Source of the DNA: Roseomonas alba
GTDB lineage: Bacteria > Pseudomonadota > Alphaproteobacteria > Acetobacterales > Acetobacteraceae
Assembly: GCF_019430885.1 (NCBI RefSeq)
Contig: NZ_JAHYBZ010000012.1
Coordinates: 84,004-148,003, forward strand
DNA length: 64,000 bases
Direction of reading: 5' to 3'
A model generated the notes under the pieces. It was not told the origin of the DNA. It was given only the letters and a program-made list of their open reading frames with translations, and ran no database searches. The first letter of the stretch is position 1; each line of letters starts with the position of its first letter. The position numbers and the translations under genes are program-made. Shown here one piece after another: positions 23,998 through 32,793 of this stretch.

Positions 23998-24642
23998 TCA
24001 GTCTTCCGCCGGCTCGAAGGCCGCGACTTCCATCAGGTATTCGATGTTGCGGATGATGTCCTCGACGGACAGTCCGAAGATGTCGGCCATGCGGGAGGCA
24101 TGCGCGTAGATATCCGATGGAAGCGGCATGCCCTTGCGCGGCGTGCGCAGTCCGCAGAGCTTCAGCAGGTTCACCTCATCCACCCCGCGCGGCCGCCCCG
24201 CCGTGCCGATCAGGCCGTTGGTGCGCGACTTCTCATAGCCGGCGCCATGGGAGGTGTTCACCCCGCGCGGCAACAGCACCATGCGGACCCAGTGCAGCCC
24301 CAGCGCGCGGGCGCGCTCGCGGTTGAACAAGTGGTCCACATGCAGGGTCTGCGGCAGTTCCGTCAGCCCGGCGCCATATTCGGCATTGGCGAAGGCCAGG
24401 TAGTCCGAGCGATAGTCGTCATTGTCCGCGTGGCACCACAGGAACCGGTAGCCGAGGCTGGGGCAGGACTGCACCCGCGCGAGGCCCGGCGGCACGTCGG
24501 GGCAGGCGGCGAACCAGCAGGGGTGCGGGATGCGCAGCATGCTCGGCGTGCGCATCACCTCGTCCAGCGCATCAACCGCGGCATAGGGCGGCACCCCGCC
24601 CAGCGCGTATTCGCCGAGCAGCGAGTCCCGTTCGGTCGCCAT
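23998..24642 (-). CDS. Conserved-looking protein of unknown function
   Basis: From ATG 24642 the protein has 214 residues and no export signal. It contains cysteine-rich aromatic patches (IPHPCWFAACPDVPPG and LGYRFLWCHADNDDYRSDYL), a polar LHVDHLFNRERARALGLHWV and a C-terminal LPSDIYAHASRMADIFGLSV. The HVDHLFNRERA segment superficially recalls an HNH active site, but the second half of such a motif is not evident. A start slightly upstream is possible. Composition and codon use are those of a real gene; no function is proposed. Confidence 0.65.
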   Translation of the reverse strand: MATERDSLLGEYALGGVPPYAAVDALDEVMRTPSMLRIPHPCWFAACPDVPPGLARVQSCPSLGYRFLWCHADNDDYRSDYLAFANAEYGAGLTELPQTLHVDHLFNRERARALGLHWVRMVLLPRGVNTSHGAGYEKSRTNGLIGTAGRPRGVDEVNLLKLCGLRTPRKGMPLPSDIYAHASRMADIFGLSVEDIIRNIEYLMEVAAFEPAED

Positions 24643-24757
24643 GATTTCCGCGAGGTCCAAGGTCCGGCTCCTTTTCCGTCCGGCCACAGTGTGGCATGGG
24701 CGGCCGCCGCGCTGCGTGACGCTTCGCACCACACCACCCCGCGGGGGAGTTCCGCCC

Positions 24758-25210
24758 ATGACCATCGACGCCCTCGCGCCCTGGTATGTCTGGATCAAGT
24801 CGGCGCATCTGATCGGCGCCTTCGCCTGGATGGCAGGGCTGTTCTATCTGCCGCGGCTGTTCGTCTATCACTGTCAGGTGCCGGCAGGGTCGGCACAGTC
24901 GGAACTGTTCAAGGTGATGGAACGCCGCCTGCTGCGCGCCATCATGAACCCCGCGATGATCTGGACGTGGACCTTCGGCGTGCTGCTGGTGCTGACGCCG
25001 GGGATCGTCGACTGGAAGGCCGGCTGGTGGCACGGGAAGATGCTCGGCCTGGTCATCATGACCGTGGTGCATCACGATCTGGCGCTGGCCCGGAAGAGGT
25101 TCGACCGCGACGCCAACACCCGCGGCGAGCGCACCTGGCGCATCCTGAACGAGATACCGACCCTCGCCCTGATCCTCATCGTGGTTATGGTGATCGCGAA
25201 GCCCTTCTGA
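24758..25210 (+). CDS. hemJ: Protoporphyrinogen oxidase HemJ
   Basis: A 150-residue, four-helix membrane protein with the HemJ/CopD signature: WIKSAHLIGAFAWMAGLFYLP, with the heme-ligand histidine about residue 17, then LFVYH and the RRLLRAIMNPAMIWTWTFG helix. HemJ oxidises protoporphyrinogen IX to protoporphyrin IX, the penultimate step of heme synthesis, in bacteria lacking HemG and HemY. It lies upstream of rho but is separated from it by 680 bases. Confidence 0.88.
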   Translation: MTIDALAPWYVWIKSAHLIGAFAWMAGLFYLPRLFVYHCQVPAGSAQSELFKVMERRLLRAIMNPAMIWTWTFGVLLVLTPGIVDWKAGWWHGKMLGLVIMTVVHHDLALARKRFDRDANTRGERTWRILNEIPTLALILIVVMVIAKPF

Positions 25211-25894
25211 CCGGCGCAGCCTTCCGCGATAGGGCTGCGACCGTCATGCGGCCTTCGGAACTGCTGGCGGATGGCGAGGGCAGAAGATCCTGGCCGTGGC
25301 AGGGGCGGTACGGCGGTGACGGCCGCCCCCCTTGTCAACGCGGTCGCGACTGCCCGGAATTCGCCTGCGATGCGGGAGTGCGGGGCTCGCTGGGCCTTCC
25401 CACCATGAATCGACGGGGTGGATGCGGGCGTGCAACGCGCCGCCGGTATGCCGCTGTTCTTCGCCGGGACGCGCATGCCGGGTCTGGCGATCGGACTGGT
25501 CAGCGGCCTCGGCGTCTTCGTCACGCTGGCCCGGGATCGCGAATTTGGCCATGTCGGGCCGGGGGTAGTTCTGCCCGCCGCGAACCCGGCTTGCATCACC
25601 GGGGTCGTCGCCCAGGCCGAAAGCCCGCTTTCCTTGAAAACCTGATCCCCCGCCCGCATATCCCCGTTGACGGCAGCCGCGAGCCTCCATAGGGTTCGCC
25701 CGCTTCCCACCAGCGGTGCGGGGCGTTTCGCGCCAGGCGCCGCCAGAATCCTTCCTTCCTCTCGGGACTTCGCCCATCGCGCCATCCACGGCGCCGGTCT
25801 GGGCGAGCAGGCCGCTGCCACGCGGGTCCTCCGCGTTCATGCTGCCCTTGGGAACGTCCCGGTCACTCCCTCTACCGGACAGCGTCCAACACCC
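25211..25894. other. Long hemJ-rho intergenic region
   Basis: This 684-base stretch has no gene I can support. An open frame at 25418-25645 could encode 75 residues but has no clear ribosome site and no recognisable family. The right part is the probable rho 5' leader, about 190 bases after the promoter proposed at 25667-25695. Long leaders are known upstream of rho in other bacteria, where Rho represses its own synthesis. Confidence 0.5.
25667..25695 (+). promoter_or_regulatory. Putative sigma-70-type promoter of rho
   Basis: TTGACG (25667-25672) and TAGGGT (25690-25695) are 17 bases apart. The -35 element is close to consensus, the -10 weaker. It is the best promoter-like pair in the hemJ-rho gap and would give a leader of about 190 bases. 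Confidence 0.45.
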
Positions 25895-27169
25895 ATGCAC
25901 CTTTCCGAACTCAAGGCCAAAAGCCCCGCCGACCTTCTTGCCTTCGCCGAGGAGGTGGGCGTCGAGAACGCGTCCTCGCTCCGCAAGCAGGACATGATGT
26001 TCGGCATCCTCAAGACGCTCGCCGAGAACGAGCAGGCGATCTACGGGGAAGGCACGCTCGAGATCCTGCCCGATGGCTTCGGCTATCTCCGTTCCCCGCA
26101 GGCGAACTTCCTCCCCGGGCCGGACGACATCTACATCTCGCCGGCCCAGGTGCGCCGCTTCGGCCTGCGCACCGGCGATACGGTCGAAGGCCAGATCCGC
26201 GCCCCCAAGGACGGCGAGCGCTACTTCGCGATGCTGAAGGTCAACAGCATCAACTTCGAGCCGCCCGAATCCCTCAAGCACCGCATCAACTTCGACAACC
26301 TCACGCCGCTCTATCCGCAGCGCCGGCTGAAGATGGAGAACGCGGAGGTCGAGAGCGTCGGCAAGGGTCCGACCAAGGACAACACCCACCGCGTCATTGA
26401 CCTGATCGCGCCGATCGGCATGGGGCAGCGCGCGCTGATCGTCGCCCCGCCGCGCACCGGCAAGACGGTGATGCTGCAGAACATCGCGAAGTCGATCTCG
26501 GCCAACAACCCCGAGGTCTTCCTGATGGTGCTGCTGATCGACGAGCGCCCCGAGGAAGTCACCGACATGGCCCGGACCGTGAAGGGCGAGGTCGTGGCGT
26601 CCACCTTCGACGAACCGGCCACCCGCCACGTGCAGGTGACGGAGATGGTGCTGGAAAAGGCCAAGCGCCTGGTCGAGCACAAGCGCGACGTCGTCATCCT
26701 GCTTGACTCCATCACCCGCCTCGGCCGCGCCTACAACTCGGTCGTGCCGTCGTCGGGCAAGGTGCTGACCGGCGGTGTCGACGCCAACGCCCTGCAGCGC
26801 CCCAAGCGCTTCTTCGGCGCGGCGCGCAACATCGAAGAAGGCGGCTCGCTGACCATCATCGCGACCGCCCTGATCGACACCGGCAGCCGCATGGACGAAG
26901 TCATCTTCGAAGAGTTCAAGGGTACCGGTAACTCGGAAATCGTCCTCGACCGCAAGCTGTCCGACAAGCGCACCTTCCCGGCGATCGACATCACCAAGTC
27001 CGGTACCCGCAAGGAGGAGCTGCTGGTCGACCGCGGCACGCTGTCGAAGATGTGGGTGCTGCGCCGCATCCTGAACCCGATGGGCACCCAGGACGCGATG
27101 GAATTCCTGATCGACAAGCTGAAGTACAGCAAGACGAACCAGGACTTCTTCGACGCGATGAACACCTGA
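25895..27169 (+). CDS. rho: Transcription termination factor Rho
   Basis: Rho is the hexameric RNA-dependent ATPase that ends transcription. The 424-residue protein starts MHLSELKAKSPADLLAFAEE and has the cold-shock-like RNA-binding domain (GFGYLRSPQANFLPGPDDIY, about 62-81). It also has Walker A PPRTGKTVMLQ, Walker B VVILLDSITRLGRAYN and the R-loop region SGTRKEELL. Length and all motifs are normal. The frame is open far upstream, but the conserved N-terminus fixes the start at 25895. Confidence 0.98.
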   Translation: MHLSELKAKSPADLLAFAEEVGVENASSLRKQDMMFGILKTLAENEQAIYGEGTLEILPDGFGYLRSPQANFLPGPDDIYISPAQVRRFGLRTGDTVEGQIRAPKDGERYFAMLKVNSINFEPPESLKHRINFDNLTPLYPQRRLKMENAEVESVGKGPTKDNTHRVIDLIAPIGMGQRALIVAPPRTGKTVMLQNIAKSISANNPEVFLMVLLIDERPEEVTDMARTVKGEVVASTFDEPATRHVQVTEMVLEKAKRLVEHKRDVVILLDSITRLGRAYNSVVPSSGKVLTGGVDANALQRPKRFFGAARNIEEGGSLTIIATALIDTGSRMDEVIFEEFKGTGNSEIVLDRKLSDKRTFPAIDITKSGTRKEELLVDRGTLSKMWVLRRILNPMGTQDAMEFLIDKLKYSKTNQDFFDAMNT

Positions 27170-27176
27170 CGGCGCT

Positions 27177-27200
27177 CGCCGCATCGTTCGACATGCGGCG
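27177..27200 (+). terminator. Hairpin after rho
   Basis: CGCCGCAT (27177-27184) and ATGCGGCG (27193-27200) form a perfect eight-pair stem seven bases after the rho stop. No T-run follows, so it is at best a weak intrinsic terminator or an mRNA 3' end stabiliser. Confidence 0.4.
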
Positions 27201-27282
27201 ATGACCATCTGAACCCGGCCGTCGCGCTTTCCCGGCGCGGCGGCTGTCGCGTATCCTGGGCTTTTTCCGGGAGACGCCGGCC

Positions 27283-29169
27283 ATGACGCGCCGCAGCAAG
27301 ATCATCCTCGGCACCTTGCTGGCCCTGCCGGTCCTGGCGATCGTCGCCCTCCTCGCGATCGTCCTCATTCTCCCGCGCGTCGATCTTGCCGACCGCGTGG
27401 CGGCGCGCCTCAGCGCCTCCCTCGGCCGCGCGGTGACGATCGAAAGCCTGCGGGTGACGCCGGGCTTCCCGACCATGGTCGCCGTCAGCGGCCTTGGCCT
27501 CGCCAATATCGACGGCGGTAGCGCGCCGCAGATGGCGAGCCTCGCCACCGCCACCGCCACACTCGACCTGCTGCCTCTGCTGCAAGGCTTGGTCGTGCTG
27601 CGCCAGGTCGAGGCCGACGGCTTCTCCTTGCTGCTCGAACGCACCGCCGACAAGCGTCGCAACTGGCGCTTCGGGGGCGACCCCGCCGGTCCCGCCGCAC
27701 CCTTCGCGCCGCAACCGCCGGACCGCTCCGGCCTGCCGCTGCTGCTCGACCTGCGCCTGACCCGCGCCGACATCGTCTTCCGCACCAGCAGCGGCACGCC
27801 GCTACGCACCGAGCTCACCACCGTGACGCTTGCCGCGCCGTCGGCGGATGAATCCCTCACCCTGAATGCCGAGGGCGCCTACCAATCCGTCCCGGTCACG
27901 CTCGCGGGAACGCTCGGCACGCCGAATCAGCTCCGCGACGGCCGCACGCCCTTTCCCTATCCGCTGCGCGCCACGGCGCCGGAGACGGTGTTGACCTTCG
28001 TCGGCACCGCCGCCGACCCGCTGAATGCCGACCGGCTGGAAGGTACCCTGACCCTTCAGGCGCAATCGCCCGGCGCCATCCTGACCATGGCCGGCGCCGG
28101 CCCCGGCCCCGCCATCCCGGTCAGCCTGGCCGGCACGTTCTCGCGCCAGGGCGATGTCTGGCGCTTGACCGGGGCCAGCGGCGCCCTGGCCGGCGAGGAT
28201 TTCGCCGCCCCGCGCATCGAAATGACCGAAGGCGGTTCCGGCCAGCCGGATACCGTCGTGGCGCAGATCGATTTCACCAAGCTGGACCTCAACGCCATGC
28301 TGGGCACGCCGCCCGCCGACGCTGGCGGCCGCCATGGCGAAGCCGACATGCCCTTGACCTTCGCCGGCGCTCCCGACCCCTTGTTGCAGGTGCAGGCGAC
28401 GGCGCGCGAGTTCCACTACGCCGATCTCGACGGTGCCGATGTCCGCTTCACCGCCAGCGCCCAGCCGGGCCGCGTCGCCGTCGAGACGCTGGCGATGACA
28501 GCCTATGGCAGCCGGATTGAGGCCTCGGGCGAGGTCGTGCCGATCCCGAATGGCGGCCGCATCACCGCCGAGGCCGTGATGCGGGATGGCGATGTCGACA
28601 CGCTCCGCCGCGCTTTCGGCCTGCGCAGCCTTCCCGTGCGCGGGCGGATGGAGGGGCGCGTCGCCGTTCGCGCCGAGGGCGCGGCGTTGAATGCCGCGAC
28701 CCGCCGGGCCGAGGTCTCCGCTGTCGTTGCCATGCGCAGCGGGTCCATCGCCAAGGAAGTGATTGAGATGGCTTCCACCGATGTCCGCGCACTATTCCGC
28801 ACTGCGCGGGGCTATACGCCGCTAACCTGCCTGCTCGCCATGGTCGATGTCCGGGCCGGCCGCGGCGAAGCCGCCCCGCTGCGCATACGCGCCGGGACCG
28901 GGACCATCAGCGGCCTTGCGAGCTTCGACCTCAACCGCAAGCGGCTCGACCTCGTCATCGGCAGCCAGAGCGAGACGACGAGCTCCTTCGCTCTCGATAT
29001 CCCGGTGCGCGTCAGCGGGTCCTTTGCGAACCCGGACATCCTGCCGGCGCGCTGGTCGAGCGAAGGTCGCGCACGGCTGGCGGCCGGCGATCGGATCGCG
29101 CCGCTGCCGGCGCCGCTGCGGGATTTCGCACGGCAGAATCCCTGCTACAGGGCCGGTGGGCGGCGGTGA
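27283..29169 (+). CDS. AsmA family protein
   Basis: The 628-residue protein has one N-terminal membrane anchor (KIILGTLLALPVLAIVALLA) and then the AsmA opening pattern of a large periplasmic beta-rich domain: LADRVAARLSASLGRAVTIE, SLRVTPGFPTMVAVSGLGLAN. The C-terminal AsmA_2-like part includes IEASGEVVPIPNGGRITAE and LDLVIGSQSETTSSFALDI, then VRVSGSFANPDI. AsmA/TamB-like proteins are bridge-like lipid-transfer or outer-membrane biogenesis factors. It is transcribed from its own start 113 bases after rho. Confidence 0.87.
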   Translation: MTRRSKIILGTLLALPVLAIVALLAIVLILPRVDLADRVAARLSASLGRAVTIESLRVTPGFPTMVAVSGLGLANIDGGSAPQMASLATATATLDLLPLLQGLVVLRQVEADGFSLLLERTADKRRNWRFGGDPAGPAAPFAPQPPDRSGLPLLLDLRLTRADIVFRTSSGTPLRTELTTVTLAAPSADESLTLNAEGAYQSVPVTLAGTLGTPNQLRDGRTPFPYPLRATAPETVLTFVGTAADPLNADRLEGTLTLQAQSPGAILTMAGAGPGPAIPVSLAGTFSRQGDVWRLTGASGALAGEDFAAPRIEMTEGGSGQPDTVVAQIDFTKLDLNAMLGTPPADAGGRHGEADMPLTFAGAPDPLLQVQATAREFHYADLDGADVRFTASAQPGRVAVETLAMTAYGSRIEASGEVVPIPNGGRITAEAVMRDGDVDTLRRAFGLRSLPVRGRMEGRVAVRAEGAALNAATRRAEVSAVVAMRSGSIAKEVIEMASTDVRALFRTARGYTPLTCLLAMVDVRAGRGEAAPLRIRAGTGTISGLASFDLNRKRLDLVIGSQSETTSSFALDIPVRVSGSFANPDILPARWSSEGRARLAAGDRIAPLPAPLRDFARQNPCYRAGGRR

Positions 29170-29463
29170 CGCCTGGGCGGAGCGGCGACAGCCGCCAGCT
29201 TTCCGCGTCGGCGGTCGGTGAGAGCGGTCGGGAAGGGACGTGACCGCCTTCATGGCCCAAGGGTGCTGAGCCTGATCTTGTGACGCCCGGTGCACAGCGG
29301 GCTGGACCACATCCCGGCCGTGCCAATGATCAAGGATCGACTTGGCGGCATGGGCGGCAGGGTCGGTCCCGGGGGGAACGACCTTTTCGTGCAGCGCTTG
29401 CGCGCCGAGGCCGGCAAGCGGGGTGCGCTGATGCAGCGCCTCGGTACCTGGGCTGGCGGAATC

Positions 29464-30687
29464 TCAGCCCGCGGCGAAGCGTGGTCCCAGAGCGCCGGCC
29501 TCGCGCAGCGCCTCGCGCTCGGCATCAGCGAGGCCAAGCATCGTGCCCAGCACCACATCCTCGTGCTGGTTGAGGAATGGGCTTGGGACGATGTCGGGCG
29601 GCGGCGCCCCGGCAATGCGCAGCGGCGTGGACGGCAACACGACGCGCCCGACTTCCGGGTGATCGATCCAGTGCAACATGCCGCGTTCATGCATACCGGG
29701 ATCGTGCAGCACTTCCTCCAGCGTCCGGACCGGGGCGGCGGGCACGCCGTGCTGGCGTGTCGCTGCCTCGAGCTCCGCACGCGACAGGGCGGAGCTCCAG
29801 GCGGTGACCAGGGCATCGACCTCCGCCATGTGCTTCACGCGATCCGGGTTGCTGCCGAAGCGCGCATCGCCGATCAGCGCCTCCTGCCCCATGGCACGCA
29901 GCAGGCGGTTCCAATGGTCCTCGGTGACGACGATGATGGCGATCCAGCCATCGCGCGCCGGATAGACGTTGTAGGGCGCCATGGCGAGGCCCGCATGGCT
30001 GTTGCCGGTCCGCGGCGGCACGTCCTTGGCATCCCCGCCGAAATGCATCCCGATCGCCGAGGCGAGCGTCGAATAGGCGGCGTCCTGCATCGCGACCTCA
30101 ACATGCGTGCCGAGGCCGGTCCGCTCGCGCGCGAACAGCGCTGTCATCAGCGCGCCGTAGAGATGCGTGCCACCGAGGAAGTCGCACACGGTCGGCCCGG
30201 CCTTGGTCGGCGGGCCATCCGGGAAGCCGGTCGTGTGCATGATGCCGACGGCGGCCTGGACGGTGAGATCCATGGCGAGGCGATTGCGGTCCGGCCCGGT
30301 CTGGCCGTAGCCCGATCCGCAGGCGTAGATCAACCGCGGATTGCGCTGGCGCAGGACCTCATAGCCCAAGCCCAGGCGGTCCATCGCGCCGGGCGAGAAG
30401 TTCTCGATCAGCACATCGGCGCGATCGACCAGGCGCAGGAAGACCTCCTGCCCCTGGGGGTGCTTGAGGTCGAGCGACAGGCCGAGCTTGTTCGAATTCA
30501 GCATCGCCTGCGGCACCGACCCGCCCGCGACGGCGGCGCGGCGACGCAGCGGCTCGCCATTCGGGGGCTCGATCTTGATGACCGTCGCGCCGGCCATGGC
30601 CATCAGGAACCCGCAATAGGGCGCCTGGTAGATATGGCCGAGATCAAGGACCAGGATGCCGTCGAGCGGCCGCCGCGCTGTCTCCAT
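29464..30687 (-). CDS. CaiB/BaiF-family CoA-transferase
   Basis: A 407-residue class III CoA-transferase. It shows LDGILVLDLGHIYQAPYCGF near the start, the IKIEPPNGEPLRRR loop, LDLKHPQGQEVFLRL, the nucleophilic-aspartate region IENFSPGAMDRLGLGYEVL and the GGTHLYGALMTALFARE stretch. These enzymes move CoA between acids, often to activate the entry substrate of a catabolic path. It is the distal gene of a minus-strand operon (upstream neighbour two bases away) containing an acyl-CoA dehydrogenase, a binding protein and hydrolases. The 294 bases downstream (29170-29463) contain nothing I can identify. Confidence 0.9.
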   Translation of the reverse strand: METARRPLDGILVLDLGHIYQAPYCGFLMAMAGATVIKIEPPNGEPLRRRAAVAGGSVPQAMLNSNKLGLSLDLKHPQGQEVFLRLVDRADVLIENFSPGAMDRLGLGYEVLRQRNPRLIYACGSGYGQTGPDRNRLAMDLTVQAAVGIMHTTGFPDGPPTKAGPTVCDFLGGTHLYGALMTALFARERTGLGTHVEVAMQDAAYSTLASAIGMHFGGDAKDVPPRTGNSHAGLAMAPYNVYPARDGWIAIIVVTEDHWNRLLRAMGQEALIGDARFGSNPDRVKHMAEVDALVTAWSSALSRAELEAATRQHGVPAAPVRTLEEVLHDPGMHERGMLHWIDHPEVGRVVLPSTPLRIAGAPPPDIVPSPFLNQHEDVVLGTMLGLADAEREALREAGALGPRFAAG

Positions 30688-30689
30688 GG

Positions 30690-31862
30690 TCAGACCTTCG
30701 ACCCCAGGGCGCGGCGGCCGAGGGCGCTGCGATGCACTTCCGACGGCCCTTCATAAACGCGCATGACGCGCACCTGCTGGGCCATGAGCTGCAACGGCAA
30801 CTCCTTCGTCATGCCCATGGCGCCGAAGGTCTGCATGGCGTTGTCGAGGACCGACTGCGCCATCTCCGTCGCCCGCACCTTCAGGATCGAGGCCTCCATC
30901 CGCACATCGGCACCAGCATCGAGCTTGGTGGCGAGGTCCTGCACCATCAGGCGACAGGCGTGCATCTCCATCACCGCCTCGGCGGCGAACCACTGGATGG
31001 CCTGGCGGTCGGCCAGGCGCACGCCCCAGGTGACGCGATTCTGCGCCTGCTCGGTCATCATCTCCAGCGCGCGGCGGGCCATGCCGATGCAGCGCGCGCC
31101 CATCTGCATGCGGCGCACGTTCAGGCGGAGCTGCATTGGGGCATAGCCGCGGCCGAGCTCCCCGAGGATGTTCTCCTCCGGCACGCGGCAGTCCTCGAAG
31201 ACCAGTTCGTAGGTGGTGCGGCCGCCGATCATCGGGATGGCGCGCTCGATGACGAAGCCGGGCGTGTCCTTCTCGACAATGAAGGCGGTGATGCCGTCCT
31301 GCCGTTTGCCATCGCCGGTGCGCGCCATGAGGATGATGAAATCCGCGCGCGGGACGTTGGACACCCAGATCTTGCGGCCATTGATGACCCAGTGGCCGCC
31401 TTCCTTCACCGCGCGGGTCGTCATGCCGGCGGGATCGCCGCCCGCGCCGGGCTCGCTGATGGCCATGGCCGAGCGCTGCTCGCCGCTCGCATAGGGCAAC
31501 AGGTATTTCTGACGCTGCCAGGGACTCGCCACCTGCAGCATCATGTGCAGGTTCGGGCTGTCCGGCGGGATGACGAAGGGGACGCAGGCGCGGGCCAGTT
31601 CCTCCTCGGCCGCGGCCAGCGACAGCAGTGGCAGGTTGGCGCCGCCGAATTCCTCCGGCACGTCCAGGCCCCAGAGGCCGAGATCCCGGCAGCGCGCGAG
31701 GAGTTGCGTCTCCTCCTCCTCCGAGAGCCTGTAGCCGCCGCCCGTCGCCTCGCGCTTCAGGATGGCGGGTTCCAGCGGCATCAGGTCGCGCTCGACGAAT
31801 TTCGCGACCAGGTCGCGCAGCATGCGCGTCTCTTCGCTCGAGGCGGCGGGGTTGTGATCCAT
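30690..31862 (-). CDS. Acyl-CoA dehydrogenase
   Basis: The 390-residue flavoenzyme starts at 31862 after an AGGGAGGAAAC ribosome site. Family motifs include MAISEPGAGGDPAG, GHWVINGRKIWVSNVPRAD, YELVFEDCRVPEENILGELG and the C-terminal RVMRVYEGPSEVHRSALGRR with E-G-P-S at the position of the catalytic or structural glutamate. Members dehydrogenate CoA thioesters between C2 and C3. The CoA-transferase two bases downstream probably supplies its substrate. Chain-length preference is not evident. Confidence 0.9.
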   Translation of the reverse strand: MDHNPAASSEETRMLRDLVAKFVERDLMPLEPAILKREATGGGYRLSEEEETQLLARCRDLGLWGLDVPEEFGGANLPLLSLAAAEEELARACVPFVIPPDSPNLHMMLQVASPWQRQKYLLPYASGEQRSAMAISEPGAGGDPAGMTTRAVKEGGHWVINGRKIWVSNVPRADFIILMARTGDGKRQDGITAFIVEKDTPGFVIERAIPMIGGRTTYELVFEDCRVPEENILGELGRGYAPMQLRLNVRRMQMGARCIGMARRALEMMTEQAQNRVTWGVRLADRQAIQWFAAEAVMEMHACRLMVQDLATKLDAGADVRMEASILKVRATEMAQSVLDNAMQTFGAMGMTKELPLQLMAQQVRVMRVYEGPSEVHRSALGRRALGSKV

Positions 31863-31884
31863 GGTTTCCTCCCTGTGCGCGCCC

Positions 31885-32769
31885 TTAGCGCAGATAGCGC
31901 CAGCGGAACCGGTCGCCCTGGGTCTCGATGCGGCCGACCGTAGGGTCGGGAAAATGGATGGGCAGGATCTGCGTATCGCGATCGGCGACTTCACCGAGGA
32001 AGCGCCGGCGGCTGGTCTCGGCTTCCGCCGGGTCCCAGCAGAAGACCGTGGACCAATCCGGCTGATGGATCTGCAGCGCGTGGTGCATCAGATCCCCGGT
32101 CACCACGGCATGCTGCCCGCCGCTGCGGATGTGTACGCAACAATGGCAGGGCGAATGCCCTGGGGTCGGCTGGATCGTGATGCGGTCGTCGAGCTCGTAG
32201 TCGTCATCGACCAGCAGCGCCTGGCCGGCCGCGACGATGGGCTCGCAATTCAAGCGGAAGACGTTGCCACCACCGCCCGGGCGTTCCTCGGCCGTCTTGG
32301 TCGAGGCCTCCCAGGCCGCGTATTCGCGCTTGTGGAAGACATATTTCGCATTGGGGAAGGTCGGCACCCAGCGCCCGTCGCGCAGCACCGTGTTCCAGCC
32401 CGAATGATCGATGTGCAGATGGGTGCAGAAGACGTAGTCGATATCGTCGAAGGACAAGCCTTCCGCCTTGAAGCCGTCCAGCCAGGGCTGCTTGGGGAAA
32501 TCCATCGGCGCGGGCCAGCCCTTGTCCTCTCCGGTGCAGGTGTCGACCAGGATGGTGTGGTGCGGCGTACGCACGACGTAGGTCTGATAGGTGATCACCA
32601 TCTTGCCGGAGGCCGCGTCGTAGGTCTCCGGCTCGACTTCCCTCAGCCGTTCGGCCAGCAGCTCCGGTGCCGCGGCGGCCTTGGGGAACATGGCCTCCGG
32701 CGCGCGCCAGGGGCCGTCGCGCTCGCTGAAGCTGGTGATGGTGACGTCGCCGATGGTGAGCTTGCGCAT
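31885..32769 (-). CDS. MBL-fold metallohydrolase
   Basis: A 294-residue metallo-beta-lactamase-fold hydrolase with the two-zinc motif DYVFCTHLHIDHSGWNTVL (H-x-H-x-D-H about residues 115-120), a third ligand histidine in TPGHSPCH and an aspartate in AVVTGDLMHHAL. The branch resembles quorum-quenching lactonases and other ester or lactone hydrolases. Within this operon it may open a lactone or thioester formed during catabolism. It has no signal peptide. Confidence 0.87.
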   Translation of the reverse strand: MRKLTIGDVTITSFSERDGPWRAPEAMFPKAAAAPELLAERLREVEPETYDAASGKMVITYQTYVVRTPHHTILVDTCTGEDKGWPAPMDFPKQPWLDGFKAEGLSFDDIDYVFCTHLHIDHSGWNTVLRDGRWVPTFPNAKYVFHKREYAAWEASTKTAEERPGGGGNVFRLNCEPIVAAGQALLVDDDYELDDRITIQPTPGHSPCHCCVHIRSGGQHAVVTGDLMHHALQIHQPDWSTVFCWDPAEAETSRRRFLGEVADRDTQILPIHFPDPTVGRIETQGDRFRWRYLR

Positions 32770-32793
32770 GCGGGGTCCCGAAGGGTCAGAGGG

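Noticed and set aside
23998..24642. HNH endonuclease reading of the 214-residue unknown (HVDHLFNRERA).
   Set aside because: The second half of an HNH motif and the zinc cysteines are not evident, so the resemblance is probably chance.
25418..25645. A 75-codon frame in the hemJ-rho gap.
   Set aside because: No ribosome site, no recognisable family and uneven codon use; left as part of the non-coding leader region.
29290..31943. Two long plus-strand frames opposite the CoA-transferase and acyl-CoA dehydrogenase genes.
   Set aside because: The minus-strand proteins have complete family signatures; the plus-strand translations show no domains.
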